DNA of 64,000 bases, taken from the NCBI GenBank assembly GCA_023374025.1, contig SIJG01000150.1:18408-82407 (forward strand), in the 5' to 3' direction. The translations under genes and the position numbers were made by a program. Positions 1 to 11,279 of the stretch are shown here, one piece after another. This DNA is from Heterodera schachtii (taxonomy: Eukaryota > Nematoda > Chromadorea > Rhabditida > Heteroderidae). The notes beneath the pieces were generated by a model that was not told the DNA's origin, did not search any database, and was given only the letters and a program-made list of their open reading frames with translations. How positions within the stretch are numbered: the first letter of the stretch is position 1; every line of letters begins with the position of its first letter.

Positions 1-2355
1 TTATCTCAAAAATTCTCCTACTTCAGTTCGGTTTTCGGATAAAAAATCGAAAAGAAAGGCAGAAACCCGAAAAAACGAACGGCAACATTTTTAATAAGTA
101 TGTATTTGTTCCATCCCTATTGATCACTCTTAAATAAGCCTATGATCTGGCAATAAATTTGGAGAAAATGGGCCCTAGCCAAAATTCTCTGCAAAATCTC
201 TTTTGAAATCATAGTTAAATGATGAGTCTCCGCAAATAGGAGGCCTTGTATTACGAAATGAAGAATGAAATAACTCAAATTTAAAATGTTTTTCAATAAT
301 TATTCAAATATTTTAGCTAGCATCACTTGCCTTAGGCAATTCGGGAATCAGAAAAATGAATGAAAAAAGGCAGAAATTTAAAATGATATGGCAAATTAGT
401 GAAAGCGCGTTGGCTTTTAAATGCAAAAACTCTGTAGGAAAAGCTACTTAATCACTCGCGATTTGCAGCCAAAAAAGGAGGGTCCTTTCTTTACATTTGC
501 GTCATAAGATTGCCACTTTTTCATAAATATTTTTTTTCTCATTGTTTCTACAATCAATGGGAAAAACCAATTCACAAATACGTCAATTAGGGCGCTAATA
601 ATTTTTTCATTTCTACTTTTACTAATTGTACAAAATAAATTTTCTAAAAGCAGAATTTGATCTCTCTAAATTTTATATATTCATGAAAAAAGCCTAGGGT
701 GTGGCAATAAATTTGGAGAAAATGGGCCCTAGCAAAAATTCTCTGCAAAATCTCTTTTGAAATTTGAGTTAAATGATGAGTCTCCGCAAAATAGGAGGCC
801 TTGTATTACGAAATGAAGAATGAAAAAACTCAAATTTAAAAAGATATGGCGAATTTGTGTGAAAGAACTGTGGCTTTTATATGCAAAATTCGGCTGGCAG
901 CCAAAAAGGAAGATCCTTTTTTTTACATTGGCAACAAAAATTTCGTTTTCGTATTTTGGCACAAACACGAAATTTTTCAGCACTGGTAAGAATTGGGGGG
1001 GGGGGGGTTAAGGGAAAATATTTTTTGAAAATTGGAAGAAAATGAAAATTTTTGAGAAGAATTCTTCTTCGGTCCCCAAACAGAAGAAAATTATTTTCAT
1101 TTATTTTAAAAATGTTTATTAAACTAGATAAAAGTAAATTTTCTTTTAAATTTAATTGCGAAAATTTTCCAACACTAAAAATAAAAAAAATTCAAAATTT
1201 TTTTTTTTTCAAATATAGCCGGAAATTTAAAAAAAAATTTTTCTTTTCTTTTACGTGTAAAACCTGTTATAAATTTGTAACAAAATTTCCGAAATTTCCC
1301 GGCCGCACCTGTAAGCACCGCCAGACCCAAAAATTCCTAAATTTTAAAATTGGTTCAAAATTGCAAATTTGCTAAAATTTTACAGACAAAATCTGTTAAC
1401 AAATAACCGCCTACCGGCGCCGCCGGCCTCTCCAAAAATTTTTTTGGCAAATAATATACAAAAATAGCAAATTTGTTAACATATTACACCTTAATTAGAG
1501 ATTTTGGAAATTCCGTGTTTTTAATGTGTTTTATGTTCGTATTTTATTTTAGTTTCGTTTTTTTAATATTTCGTATTTCGCATTTTTTTTTTCTATTTGC
1601 AACAACCCTGGTCCTTTCTTTCTTTACTTTGCCATCATAAGATTGCATTTAAATTATATAATTTCTATTTTTTTTTAAATAGAAAAAAATCAATTCATCA
1701 TACACGTGAATTATCTAATTTTTTTAATTTTTTTGATTTGCTGTTTTAATATATAAGATAAATTTGAAATTTTGTTTTTTCTAAAATTACGATTCCCAGC
1801 ACAGAAATTTTTTAATATCAAACTTTCACATTCTTTCAAATTTGGGTGGAATTGTTATTAATTGAATGAGAAAATTTTGGCACCAAAACTCAACAAAATT
1901 TGGCTGTGGTAAAAAATATCATCAATAAAAATGATTCATTTTTCGTCACAGTAAAAAAAATTATACACGAAAAACAAGAGAAAACGAGAACGGAAATTTT
2001 TAAGATACATTCGATAAGATCATCATCAATTAATCGTTCAATTTTCAGTTAAATAAATTAGGTATCATTAATTATAGTGAAGGTGCTGATGTCCATGCCC
2101 AGTTGACGAACGGAATGAGAGGAAAGGAGGGAATTCGTATTCGGGGGAAAGGGATGAATGAGCCAGTGATCCGGGCCCTGGATTAATGGCCTCCCCGAAT
2201 TGAGATCCCCGGGTCGCGCGACTGATTAAATGCGTATGGAGAAAATGCCAAGAAGGAGTAAAACAGATATCATTTATTAGCCGATAAATAACTTGAAAAG
2301 TAATAGCCAAAAGCCCATCTCGCTCCTTCGCTCTCGACTGCCTAGCCCAACTCAA
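1..2355. other. No gene seen; AT-rich repeats
   Basis: I see no exon of the F-box family and no convincing coding frame. The stretch is A/T-rich with homopolymer runs, including a G run near 995-1006. A GC palindrome with the core GGCGCCGCCGG lies near 1410-1430 and is one copy of the dispersed module described in the findings. The block 2080-2340 is less AT-rich than its surroundings but I recognise nothing in it. Confidence 0.6.
702..838 (+). repeat. Direct repeat of 150-290
   Basis: The block starting GGCAATAAATTTGGAGAAAA recurs nearly base for base at about 150-290 and 702-838, about 550 bp apart, with a few substitutions and indels. A weaker match (GCAGCCAAAAA then a T/C-rich run) follows both copies near 468-490 and 896-930, so the duplicated unit is longer than the best-conserved part. 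No function is visible. Confidence 0.8.
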
Positions 2356-3505
2356 CAGGGGTGCGATTTTACCTGGAAAACCGGGCATTTGCCCGGTTTT
2401 GGGGGTCTGTGCCCGGTTTTTGCCCGGCTTTTGAATTTGCCCGGTTTTTGCCCGGTTTTTGGGGTTTTTTTGCCTAATTTTTCCAATTTTCTTGTTTTTC
2501 TATCATTTATTTGATTTATTTTTATTAAACATTTTGCCAAGACAAATTTCAAGTGCTGAGGAAGCAATTTCTTATTTAGCCGTTTCAATCTCGAGTGATG
2601 AGTTTGGGGTGAATTTTAACGAATGTACTTTTGTAAGTATCAAATTTTAGGTTACTTCTCCAAAACGGAAAAAATATTCTCACAAAAAACCGAGCAGGGG
2701 ACTAACAAATTATGATGGCAAATATTCTGAAAAATTTAAGGCCGCATCCATCCAAAAAAGCATCAAAGGAAATGATAAATTTTTCTGCAAAGCGTGTGAC
2801 CACAATTACAAAATGCAAAAAATGGGCAAAAAGGCAATCACAGACCATATCAATACGGCCAAACACAGGGTAGCCAGATCTGAGGCCAAAAATTTACTCA
2901 AAATCGCAAAATATGGTCATTTTTCGGACAAAATCTGTTAACAAATCGCATTGAAAATTACAAAATTTTTCCCGGCGGCGCCTATCGGCACCGCCGGCCA
3001 CCCTTGCGCCCCAAAAGTTTTTTGGGAAAAGCGCCGCAAAAAAATCAGCTCGTTTTTCATATTCAGAATCCCAAAAAATCTTATTTCTAACAAAAAAAAA
3101 AAATGCTCAAATTGATCATGGACAATCAAAAATACAACATTATAACATTTTAAACGTGTTTAGAATAAATTTTGTAAAAAATGAGGCTTTTTGACCCAAA
3201 ATGAGGTTTTTTTGCATGCCAAATGAGGCTTTTGAAACTTTTAATCTGGCTACCCTGGCCAAACACAAAAATAATTTTCGTGCCTAAATGTTCACAATTA
3301 TTTTCTTTCATTGCCAAACTTGCTCAAACAGGTGAAAAGTGGTGATAAATATGTTGTTTAAATGTTTTTACGTTGTTATACATTGAATTATTGGCTAAAA
3401 AAATATGCCTGGTTTTTTGCCCGGTTTTTGAAAATTTTTGCCCGGTTTTTGCCCGGTTTTTTAACTCGTGCGCCCGGTTTTTGGGTTTTGCCGATCGCAC
3501 CCCTG
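2356..3505 (+). mobile_element. Internally deleted hAT-type element (copy A)
   Basis: The ends are inverted: CAGGGGTGCGA at 2356 and TCGCACCCCTG ending at 3505. Just inside each end are several copies of a CCCGGTTTTTG motif, as in hAT subterminal repeats. The interior (about 2650-2870, + strand) encodes a piece with the zinc-finger-like pattern FCKACDHNYKMQK...DHINTAKH (C-x2-C ... H-x4-H), the N-terminal DNA-binding finger of hAT transposases. It resembles the longer relative at 33667-35932, so this is a non-autonomous derivative. It carries a second element (2866-3257) inserted just after the finger. No matching 8-bp duplication flanks it. Its right end lies 3 bp before the ATG of an F-box fragment. 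Confidence 0.7.
2866..3257. mobile_element. MITE nested in hAT copy A, 8-bp TSD
   Basis: Inverted ends CAGGGTAGCCAGAT and ATCTGGCTACCCTG enclose 392 bp with no coding capacity. The flanking octamer GCCAAACA is repeated exactly at 2858-2865 and 3258-3265, a perfect hAT-type target-site duplication. The insertion interrupts the transposase finger of the host element. The interior has the GC palindrome module near 2970-2998 next to a TTTGTTAACAGATTTT-like stretch. Confidence 0.9.
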
Positions 3506-3508
3506 AAA

Positions 3509-3760
3509 ATGAACCAGCGACGTTTAAAGAAAATGTGAGAAATTTTCCAATTTAACATTATGGTTCGATGCTTTAGTGGAGAAATACTTCAATGGCAAAT
3601 CAGAATTTACGCTTTGGAGAACAATCAGAATTCACAAGAATTAGCAGGACCAAAAGCGACACTGTCTGTACGAATTGGTGGCAATTATGTATGTGGACTT
3701 TCCATTTCCTGACCATCCGTGTTTTCTTGGTTTTGCAAGATAAAACTCAAATTCGTGATC
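3509..3760 (+). pseudogene. F-box-like subtype A 5' fragment
   Basis: An exon-1 start (MNQRRLKK, 3509-3534, followed by GTGAGA) is joined after about 25 bp to a middle piece of exon 2: RFDALVEKYFNGKSEFTLWR. The first half of the F-box-like segment is missing. A one-base loss around HKELAG breaks the frame, which otherwise continues to the FPFPDHP motif near 3700-3720. Nothing of exons 3-5 follows. Dead fragment. Confidence 0.8.
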
Positions 3761-4179
3761 ATTGAATGTATGTGAATTTGTTTTGTTAATGCATTTTCTC
3801 TGCGATTTAATTTTGTTTGGAGTGTACTGTAAAATGGTCTTTAATCAATCACATGGGTAATTTTAACAGAGTTTTTGAGGTTAATTCGTATAAATTTTAA
3901 AAATTTAATTTTTGGAACCAATTTTTGGTGGTTTTAGCATCGCTTAAAATAAAGGGTTCTCTTTCTCATTTTAGGCGTCCAATCAATTGACCATCTTCAG
4001 TTTCATTGGCCATAATAATTAAAAAAGCAAGCAAATAAATAAACAAATATTTGTATATTCGAACGAAAAATTAAATGAGCGCATCAATCAAATTCCAATT
4101 GGTGAGATCGGCCATTTCTCAAACATAATTAATTCATTTCCGCGCAGTCCGACGACATTTCGATGCTTTGTTCCGCTTC

Positions 4180-4440
4180 TTATTCTTCTTCCGCTGGTGG
4201 TGGCGACAATGGCCCGAAATTAAACACAATTTGAATTGGATGAATGAATTAAATTATCTTTTACACTTACCCAATGAAATTAATGCCGCCATTCCACAAA
4301 ATAAAAGGACATTGTTCAAATTGTCATCCGAATTTTCGTCGTTTTCCCACTGAACCGCCGCCGCCGTCTCCCCAACAATTAATGGACACCGTTTCATCAG
4401 AAAATCTCTGATTTCATCACCGCAATCTCTCTACCCTCAC
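4180..4440 (-). pseudogene. F-box-like subtype A exon 4-5 fragment
   Basis: The minus strand encodes MKRCPLIVGETAAAVQWEN followed by a frameshifted copy of the exon-4 end, an intron (4212-4270), and exon 5 PLSPPPAEEE with a stop at 4180-4182. The acceptor before exon 5 reads CG instead of AG, and one base is missing near 4322. Both mark decay. The block 4200-4345 is an inverted duplicate of 4979-5130. Confidence 0.75.
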
Positions 4441-4978
4441 CATAAATCCACGAAAAAAAAAAGAGAAATCGTTTAAGAAAAAATTTTTATAAATTTTTTT
4501 CGAAAATTGCCCCAAAATAAGCGTTAAGAAATTATAAGGTCAAAACTTTGAAGACAGGTAACTTTTTTTGTAGGGCAAGAAAAAATCTGAAAAAATTCAT
4601 GTAATCATAACTTTTTGTGCTGATCAAAAAAGTCAATTGCACCAAAGTGATCAGATCACTCCTTCAGGATGTTCTGAAAACCCTAAAATGGCTTGAAATC
4701 GGGAAATTTTCAGAAAAAAATTCCTAGGGGGTTGGAAAAAATTTTTCGTGGAAGACGAATGTGGCGGACAGAAAGAGCACAAAATTTGCTACAAGATGCA
4801 AAAAACCGCATGTCGCTACGCCTTCTGTACGGTCAGACTCCGGATGATTAATATCGAAGTGATCAAAACTACTGTAAAATGCACTGTTTTCTTAAGAATT
4901 ACAGTATTTTTTTGCTGTTCAAATTTAAACGTGTAAATTCTCAGAGTTCAGAAGTCTTAGGGACATGCGGTTTTTTGC

Positions 4979-5145
4979 ATGAAAATTCGGATGACAATTT
5001 GAACAATGTCCGATTTATTTTGTGGAATGGCGGTATTAATTTCATTGGGTAAGTGTAAAAGATAATTTAATTCATTCACCCAATTCATATTGTGTTTAAT
5101 TGTAGGCCTTTGTCTCAACAAGCGGACGAAGAAAAAAAGCGTTGA
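4979..5145 (+). pseudogene. F-box-like exon 4-5 fragment
   Basis: The end of exon 4 (ENSDDNLNNVRFILWNGG, donor after 5048) and exon 5 (PLSQQADEEKKR, stop 5143-5145) are intact and in frame, but everything upstream is absent. It is the inverted sister of the fragment at 4180-4345, and this copy keeps the reading frame that the sister lost. Confidence 0.75.
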
Positions 5146-6329
5146 AGGATATGTTCAGAGTGCTGGATCAACTACTCATTCCTACACAATCTGCCCAATA
5201 TTTTCTGCTGATGGACTTTTGTATAGTCCAATGTTGATTGTTATTGCGCAAATTCGTACTGCGATTTGAGATAAATTTCTGATTTTCACAGTATGAGTTG
5301 GGTTTTTGCCAATGATTTTATCTCAAAAGCCCCCCTCCACCCCTGTGTTTTTTTTTCGTAAGGGCTATGAAAAATGCAAAAGTGCCGAAAAATCGTTGAA
5401 TTTAAAAATCCCTCACATTTTTTTCTTTAATTGTCGGTTCATTTTGCGGCAATTAACAGCACACAATTATTGTCGTAATTTGTGATTGCTAAAAATGATG
5501 TAACTAAAATTTAAAAAAAAAAATTATTTATGTTGTAAAAAAAAAAAAATTAAAATATCAAATATTTTTTATTTTTCAATTTGATCGCTATAAATATAAA
5601 TTTTAAGCAGGAAAAACCGTAATTGATTTTGATTTGGGCCAAGGACCACTGTTTTCACTATGTTTTTGCAATATTACTTATTTTCAAAAAATTTTACAGG
5701 AAGGGTCCACCAGGAAATGTTTTAAAATAATTTGTAATTTGGTTTTTGTAACAGATTTTGACCTAAAAAAAATTTGGCTAAAATTTTGAAAACCTAAAGG
5801 AATAAGTGGACCGAAGGTGGGGGAAATTTTGATTGATGTGAAACGGAGAAAGAAAATCATCTTGAAAATATAATATTTCGGCAAAATGTCGCCAATTAAA
5901 AAATGAACATAATGCCATAATATTCATAAAATGATAAAATTCAAAAATCTTTTTGAAATGTCTTTGCACTTTTCGAAAATTCAGCGTAAAATATAATTTT
6001 TATGCATACAACGTCATAACCCTACTGATCATGATTCTGGCTGGCATCTCTAATCCGGCCAATTATCGAATCACCGACTAAGAAAACCAATAAAATTGAT
6101 TTTATGCAATTTTGAGTTTTGAGGCCTCCGATAAACATTTATCACCAAATTCCAATTGACCATTCAAAAATGATCGGCCATTTTTCAAATACATCTATTA
6201 AACAAAAATTCTAAAGCAATCAGACAAATAAATGTGTAAGAATCAACAAAAGCATTTCTGAGAGAAAAATAAGCATCAAATCCATTTGAAATTTGTGAGA
6301 TCATCTACAATTTCTCAAATATAATTAAT
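5146..6329. repeat. Intergenic block duplicated at 49.8-50.9 kb
   Basis: No gene. From about 5510 to 6330 the sequence matches 49810-50850, both lying downstream of a minus-strand subtype A 3' end, so a segment including gene tail and 3' flank was duplicated. The 50-kb copy later received a 409-bp MITE (49991-50399) that is absent here, which gives an empty-site comparison near 5850-5870. Confidence 0.7.
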
Positions 6330-6693
6330 TCACTTCCGCGCACTCAGATGACATTTTGGTTGCCTTGATCCGCTTTTTCTTCCGTTGATTGGAGACAATG
6401 GCCTAAAAATTAAGTTTTTCCAACAAAATCAGGTACTTTTCCGTTTTGGGGCCAGCTTTTGAATTTTTTTTTTTAAATCAAAAGCGGTTGCGGTTGTTTT
6501 TCTGCTCTCACCCAATGCTATCATTGCCGCCCCACAAATCAAATTTGACATTGTTCAAATTGTCGTCCAAATTTTTGTCCTTTTCCCATTGAACCGTCGC
6601 CGTAATTGGACATCGCTTCAACAGCAAATTAACACCAAAACATGACACTGACACTTTCTCCAACGTAAGCTTTTCTTTGGTCCGTTCGTTCAC
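6330..6693 (-). pseudogene. F-box-like subtype A 3' fragment
   Basis: Exon 4 remnant (VNERTKEKLTLEKVS... NLLLKRCPITATVQWEKDKN) ends with a normal donor at 6512, and exon 5 starts at 6402. Exon 5 is read in a shifted frame (PLSPINGRKSGS..., stop 6330-6332) compared with the usual acidic PLSPPAEEE tail, suggesting a small indel. Exons 1-3 are absent. It is the sister of the 3' end of the gene at 50853-53262. Confidence 0.75.
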
Positions 6694-7708
6694 CCAAAAA
6701 GATAGGGTTTGTCCAAACATGAACAAAGTTATTGTGTAAAAACCAGTGATTGACTCATAAAGTGCACTAGAGCCAAAGATTTTTTGATTTGATTGCTTTA
6801 TTCATTTTCTAATCAAATGAACAATTTATAAAATTCTAAGCAGAAAAACTTAGTTGACTTTTGATTTGGGCAAACATTTTTTCCAACCATCGGTTTTTCA
6901 TATTATTTCAAACAAAAAATTTAATGGGAAAGGTCTGCCGGTGCCGAAAGACTCTGCCGAGTAAATTTTTTAAACATTTTGAATAAAAAACAAGTTTTGG
7001 CACAAATTTTGCAAATTTAAAGGAATAGATGGGGTCCGAAGGCGGGAAAATTTTTCCGTTGGCGGCCAAAATCCTTTTAAAAACACTGCGAGTTATTTTT
7101 GTTGTTAAGATACGCATTCTACACAGGACAGGGATTTTCAAAAAAAAGATTTTACCAAGTGTATTTTTTGAAAAATTCGTAAATATTTTTGAATTTTCAA
7201 AAAAAAAAACAGCATAAAAATGCCATAAAGCGAAAAAATTAAAAGAATCCTTTTTAAATTTGTATAGTCACTGAAATTGAACTGAAAAAATTGAGGTAGA
7301 AAAAAGCGAAAACATGAGAAAAAAACCCTATAGTTTAAGCTTTTCAAATGATACCAAGAAATTGTACCACAAAAAACCAAAGCAAATAAATGTAAGAATT
7401 AACAAAGAAAAGCATTTCTGACAAGAAAATGATGAGATCAAATCAAATTGTGGTGTCCCTACGGAAAAAAGAGATAAAAATTTTCTTTTAACTTTTTCTG
7501 GGGTAAAAAAATGCGCAGATCACGAATCCGAGCTCAGAGTTAGCAAAATCAATGATTTTGTCTATGCTTTTTCATCTAAGTTTTGATTTTTTTAACTAAT
7601 TTTTCAGAAAATTGTTGTATTCAAAATAAGTGACATTTGCAAAACAAAAAGAAAATGAGAGCATCAAATCCAAATCAAATTGGTCGACCATTTCTCAAAT
7701 ATAATTAA
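6694..7708. other. No gene seen
   Basis: AT-rich spacer. A degenerate copy of the GC palindrome module lies near 6935-6962. The last 300 bp resemble the 3' flank found after other minus-strand F-box genes. No exon or RNA gene recognised. Confidence 0.5.
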
Positions 7709-9104
7709 TTAATTTTTGTTGCTTTCATCCGTTTCTTCTTTCTCTTCTTCCGTTGGTGGCGACAATGGCCTAAAATTAAATTATTATTTTTTCAACAAAA
7801 TCAAAAATTGCTGTCGCTGCTCACCCAATGCATTTATTGATGTTATCCCACAAAAAAAAGTTGACATTGTTCAAATTGTTGTCGTCCCAAAATTCGTCGT
7901 TTTCCCATTTAATCGCCGCCGCCTTTTCACTAATTGGGCATCGCTTCAACAGCCAATAAGCATCAGTACGTGGCACTTTCTCCAATGTCAGCTTTTCCTT
8001 GGTTCGTTCGTTCACCAATTCAAATGGCTCAATTGATGTTTTACACAATGCAAACTCAATTCTGTAGCGGACAGAAGAATTTGTGGCACGGGCAAATGCC
8101 TAAACAAAAAGGAAGCGAAATTAAAAGGCAATCAATCAGTTGGTCGTCGATTTACAAAAATATGGCAGCAACCAGCAGGCCACCTCTTTCAATTGTTGAC
8201 CCTCCGATTAAAATTTTTTTAAAAATTGAGTGGTACCAGTGGTATTATACCCAAATTTTTTGAGAATATGACCAATCGCACCTCCTTTAAACTGTTGACC
8301 CAATCTAAGTTTCCGTCTGCATCTACATATTGGAGAAACAATCGTTTCGGTTGACCATTTTTTGTCGGCGTGTGCAGCCATTTTGACAACGCTTGGCCGG
8401 CAGAAGCATTTGGTCCATCGAAATCATCACCAATCGCATCGGGCAACAGACGATCAGTATCGATGGAATTCAGATGATCAAGATCAGTGAGAATTGTTGG
8501 TGAAGTGCGACTGCGCAAATTGTCCAAATCATCGCCACCGTTAATGGCCAAATGACGAATGTTTGACACAAAAACGGGCCAAATTTCACTGGCCAAAACA
8601 TCCCAAATTTGATCCGTTTCGTATGAATACATTTCCAATTCCAATTTGGTGCCACTTCTGTCCCAAATTTGCTTGTTGGCACGGAGAAATTCAATGACGG
8701 AATAGTCAATGTACCTGAAGAAATATAATAAGCATTAAAATATACAAAAGTTTAAAATTACTCAATCTGAAGGTGCTTAAATCGAATTTTGATGCGCAGC
8801 GGATGGTCCGGCATCGGAAATTGCACAAAAATGCCATCGATATTCACAGACAGTTTCGGCTTTTGGTCCTTTGTCCTTGTCAATTTTGATACATCGCCAA
8901 AGCGTAAATTCTTTTTTTCCATCAAAATGTTTGTCCACCAAAATGTCGAAACGATCGGAAAGCAATGCCATTTTGAGACCAAGTTCAACACGTTCAAAAG
9001 ATGGGAGAATGTCCATCCAAACGTCGCTACAAAGCCAACTGAAACATGGAAAAAATTGGTTAAACGAAATTCTAATTTTTAAAAATTCTTTACCGTCGAT
9101 TCAT
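7709..9104 (-). pseudogene. F-box-like protein A1, one-base frameshift
   Basis: Five exons: 9094-9104 (MNR), 8762-9038, 8282-8714, 7825-8099, 7709-7769. Exon 2 holds the F-box-like segment (WLCSDVWMDILPSFERVELG ... LSDRFDILVDKHF), exon 3 the long middle domain (IWDRSGTKLELEMYSYE ... GQALSKWLHTPTKNGQPKR), exon 4 FELVNERTKEKLTLEKV and KRCPISEK, exon 5 the acidic tail PLSPPTEEEKEETDESNKN. The exon sum is 1057 nt, one more than a codon multiple. The extra base is a G in exon 2 at about 8860 (KGPKAE versus the family's GPKxKLSV), after which the frame is lost. All splice sites are good, so this is either a young pseudogene or an assembly error. The F-box role (substrate adaptor of an SCF ubiquitin ligase) is inferred from the family. 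Confidence 0.75.
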
Positions 9105-9457
9105 TTTGGTGGTTCAATTAGCACACTTTTCCCTTTTTTTGCAAGTGGTTTTGTGTCACAAAAGGCAAAAATCTGTTGTTATGTATCTTAAAAAGGGACC
9201 AGCAGTTGGAAAAAATGAGAAAGCAAAGTACAAAGCAATAATGATGCATTAACATTTTTGCAAAAAAATAAAAATTTTATTTTCGACTTTGTGTTCGAAT
9301 CCGGGATTCGACATTGATATTCATCATATAGACACCATTCAAAAGGCAATTCGGTAGAGAATTTAGTCCTCTTTCTGATAGGCTTACTCAAATTTTCCAG
9401 AAAAAATTTCCTAACCCCGTTAGGAATTTTTTTCGAAAAATTTCCCGTTCAATATAT

Positions 9458-9733
9458 TAGGGTTGCTCCCCGACATGTTTCGGGGAATTACGAAAGTCGT
9501 AAATTGCACTTGAAATAAGATGGAAGTATCTTTAAATGAGTTTTTAAGACTTTTTTGTTCTGGACTTTTTCTTTTTGTGTTTTTTTAGACTTTTTATGAA
9601 AATTTCCTCCCCGACGAAGGTGTTGCTCCCCGACATTTTTTAAATTTCTCCAGCCATCCCCGACAAATTCTTTCGGGGAATTTCCTCCCCGTTCCCCGAC
9701 ATTTTGCTCCCCGAGGGTCGGGGCTTAACCCTA
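9458..9733. mobile_element. 276-bp MITE (TAGGGTT...AACCCTA), 8-bp TSD
   Basis: The element starts TAGGGTTGCTCCCCGAC and ends GGTCGGGGCTTAACCCTA. The octamer CAATATAT flanks it exactly at 9450-9457 and 9734-9741. Short CCCCGACA motifs repeat near both ends. The right end matches the ends of the larger element at 25725-26914, so both belong to one family. Confidence 0.9.
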
Positions 9734-9763
9734 CAATATATATATATATATATATATATATTG
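9734..9763. repeat. (TA)n microsatellite
   Basis: A TA dinucleotide run directly after the MITE. It contains the right copy of the target-site octamer, so the element landed at the edge of the TA run. Confidence 0.9.
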
Positions 9764-10043
9764 CGATGATGTTATGTGCTGGCGATGTTTTTGAAATTTA
9801 TAATTTTTTTAAAAGGTGCGGATGGGAGGGAACCAACCTTAATTATTACCAAAAATAACTTAGACAAATCGTTTTAATTGATACTAATTAATGAAATTGG
9901 ACAACAAACCAAGAAAATAAATATGTAATATTATAGAACGAAAGAATTAACAAAAGCAAAAGCATTTCTGAGAGGAAATAAGCACAACAAATTGAGATGG
10001 ATCACATTTCTCAAGTACAATTAAATAATTCATTCCGTACATT

Positions 10044-11279
10044 TCAAACGACACTTTTGTTGCTTTTATCCGCTTTTTCTTCCGCTCGTGGCGACAATTG
10101 CCTAAAATTAATTTAAAAATTTTTTTGACAAAATCAAAAATTGACTGTTTGCTGCTCACCCAATGGAGTTATTGATGCCACCCCATAAATTAAACGTGAC
10201 TTTGTTCAAATTGGCGTCCCAATTTTCGTCGTTTTCCCATTGATCCGTCGCCGCTTTTTCCTTTTCACTAATTGGACATCGCTTCAACAGCCAATCACCA
10301 CCACCATAACTTGACACATTCTCCAATGTCAGCTTTTCTTTGGTTCGTTCGTTCACCAATTCAAATGGCTCAATTGGCGTTGAATTACCAAAATTCACTT
10401 TGTAACTGGCGGTAGAAGTGGTGGCACGGAGAAATGCCTAAACAAAAAGGAAGCGTAAAACAAAGGCAATCAATCAATTAGTCGGTCGTTTAACGAAAAT
10501 ATGGCAGCAACCAGCAGGCAATCTCTTTCACCTCCTTGAAACTGTTGATCCAGTCGATGTTTCCTTCTTCATCCAAATCTTCACAAAACAATCGCTTCGG
10601 TTGTCCATTTTTGGTCGGCGTGTGCAACCATTTTGACAACGCTTGGCCAGCAGTTGCATTTGGCCCATCAAAATGATCAGAAATTTCATCGGGGAACAGA
10701 CGATCAGTATCGATGGAATTCAATTGATCAAGATCAGTGAGAATTGTCGGTGAAGTGCGGCAACGAAAATTGTCCAAAGCATCGCCATTGTCAATGCGCA
10801 AATGACGAATGTTTGGCACAAAAATGGGCCAAATTTGACGGGCAAAAACTTCCCAAATTGGCTGGTTATCTTCTGCTTCGTCTGAATACACATACAATTC
10901 CAATTTGGTGCCTTTTCTGTCCCAAATTTGCTTGTTGGAACGGAGAAATTCAATGACGGAATGGTCAATGTACCTGAAGAAAAACAAAAAATAAGCCGTA
11001 CTTAAAATAGACAAAAAGTTAAAATTACTCAATCCAAAGGTCTCTAAAGCGGATTTTGTTTGGAAGCTGACGGTTCGGCAGCGGAAAATCCACATAATTG
11101 CAATCGATTTTCACAAGTAGTTTCGCTTTTGTTCCTTTATCCTCCTTGCTAATTAGTATCAATTTCCAAATTGTCAATTCGCTTTTTCCGTCAAAATGTT
11201 TGTCCACCAGCGCATCAAAACGTGGCGAAAGCAATGCCAATTTGAGGCCGAGTTGGGGACGGTCAAAGAAATTTGCCAT
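10044..11279 (-). CDS. F-box-like protein A2, start replaced
   Basis: Exons 11029-11279, 10532-10973, 10160-10437 and 10044-10101 sum to 343 codons with good splice sites. The usual MNRR exon and WICSDVWMDI are missing. The frame opens with ATG at 11277-11279 as MANFFDRPQLGLKLALLSPR, so roughly the first ten residues of the F-box-like helix are replaced. The middle domain (IWDRKGTKLELYVYSDE, TSPTILTDLDQLNSIDTDR, GQALSKWLHTPTKNGQPKR) and the C-terminal domain (PFELVNERTKEKLTLENV, WLLKRCPISEKEKAATDQWE) are complete. Tail: PRAEEKADKSNKSVV. It could be a working gene with a new start or a 5'-truncated copy whose frame happens to survive. Upstream is repeat sequence with no recognised promoter. 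Confidence 0.7.

Noticed and set aside
2068..2388. 106-codon minus-strand frame
   Set aside because: Overlaps the hAT end and has no recognisable domain; the less AT-rich composition alone is not evidence of a gene.
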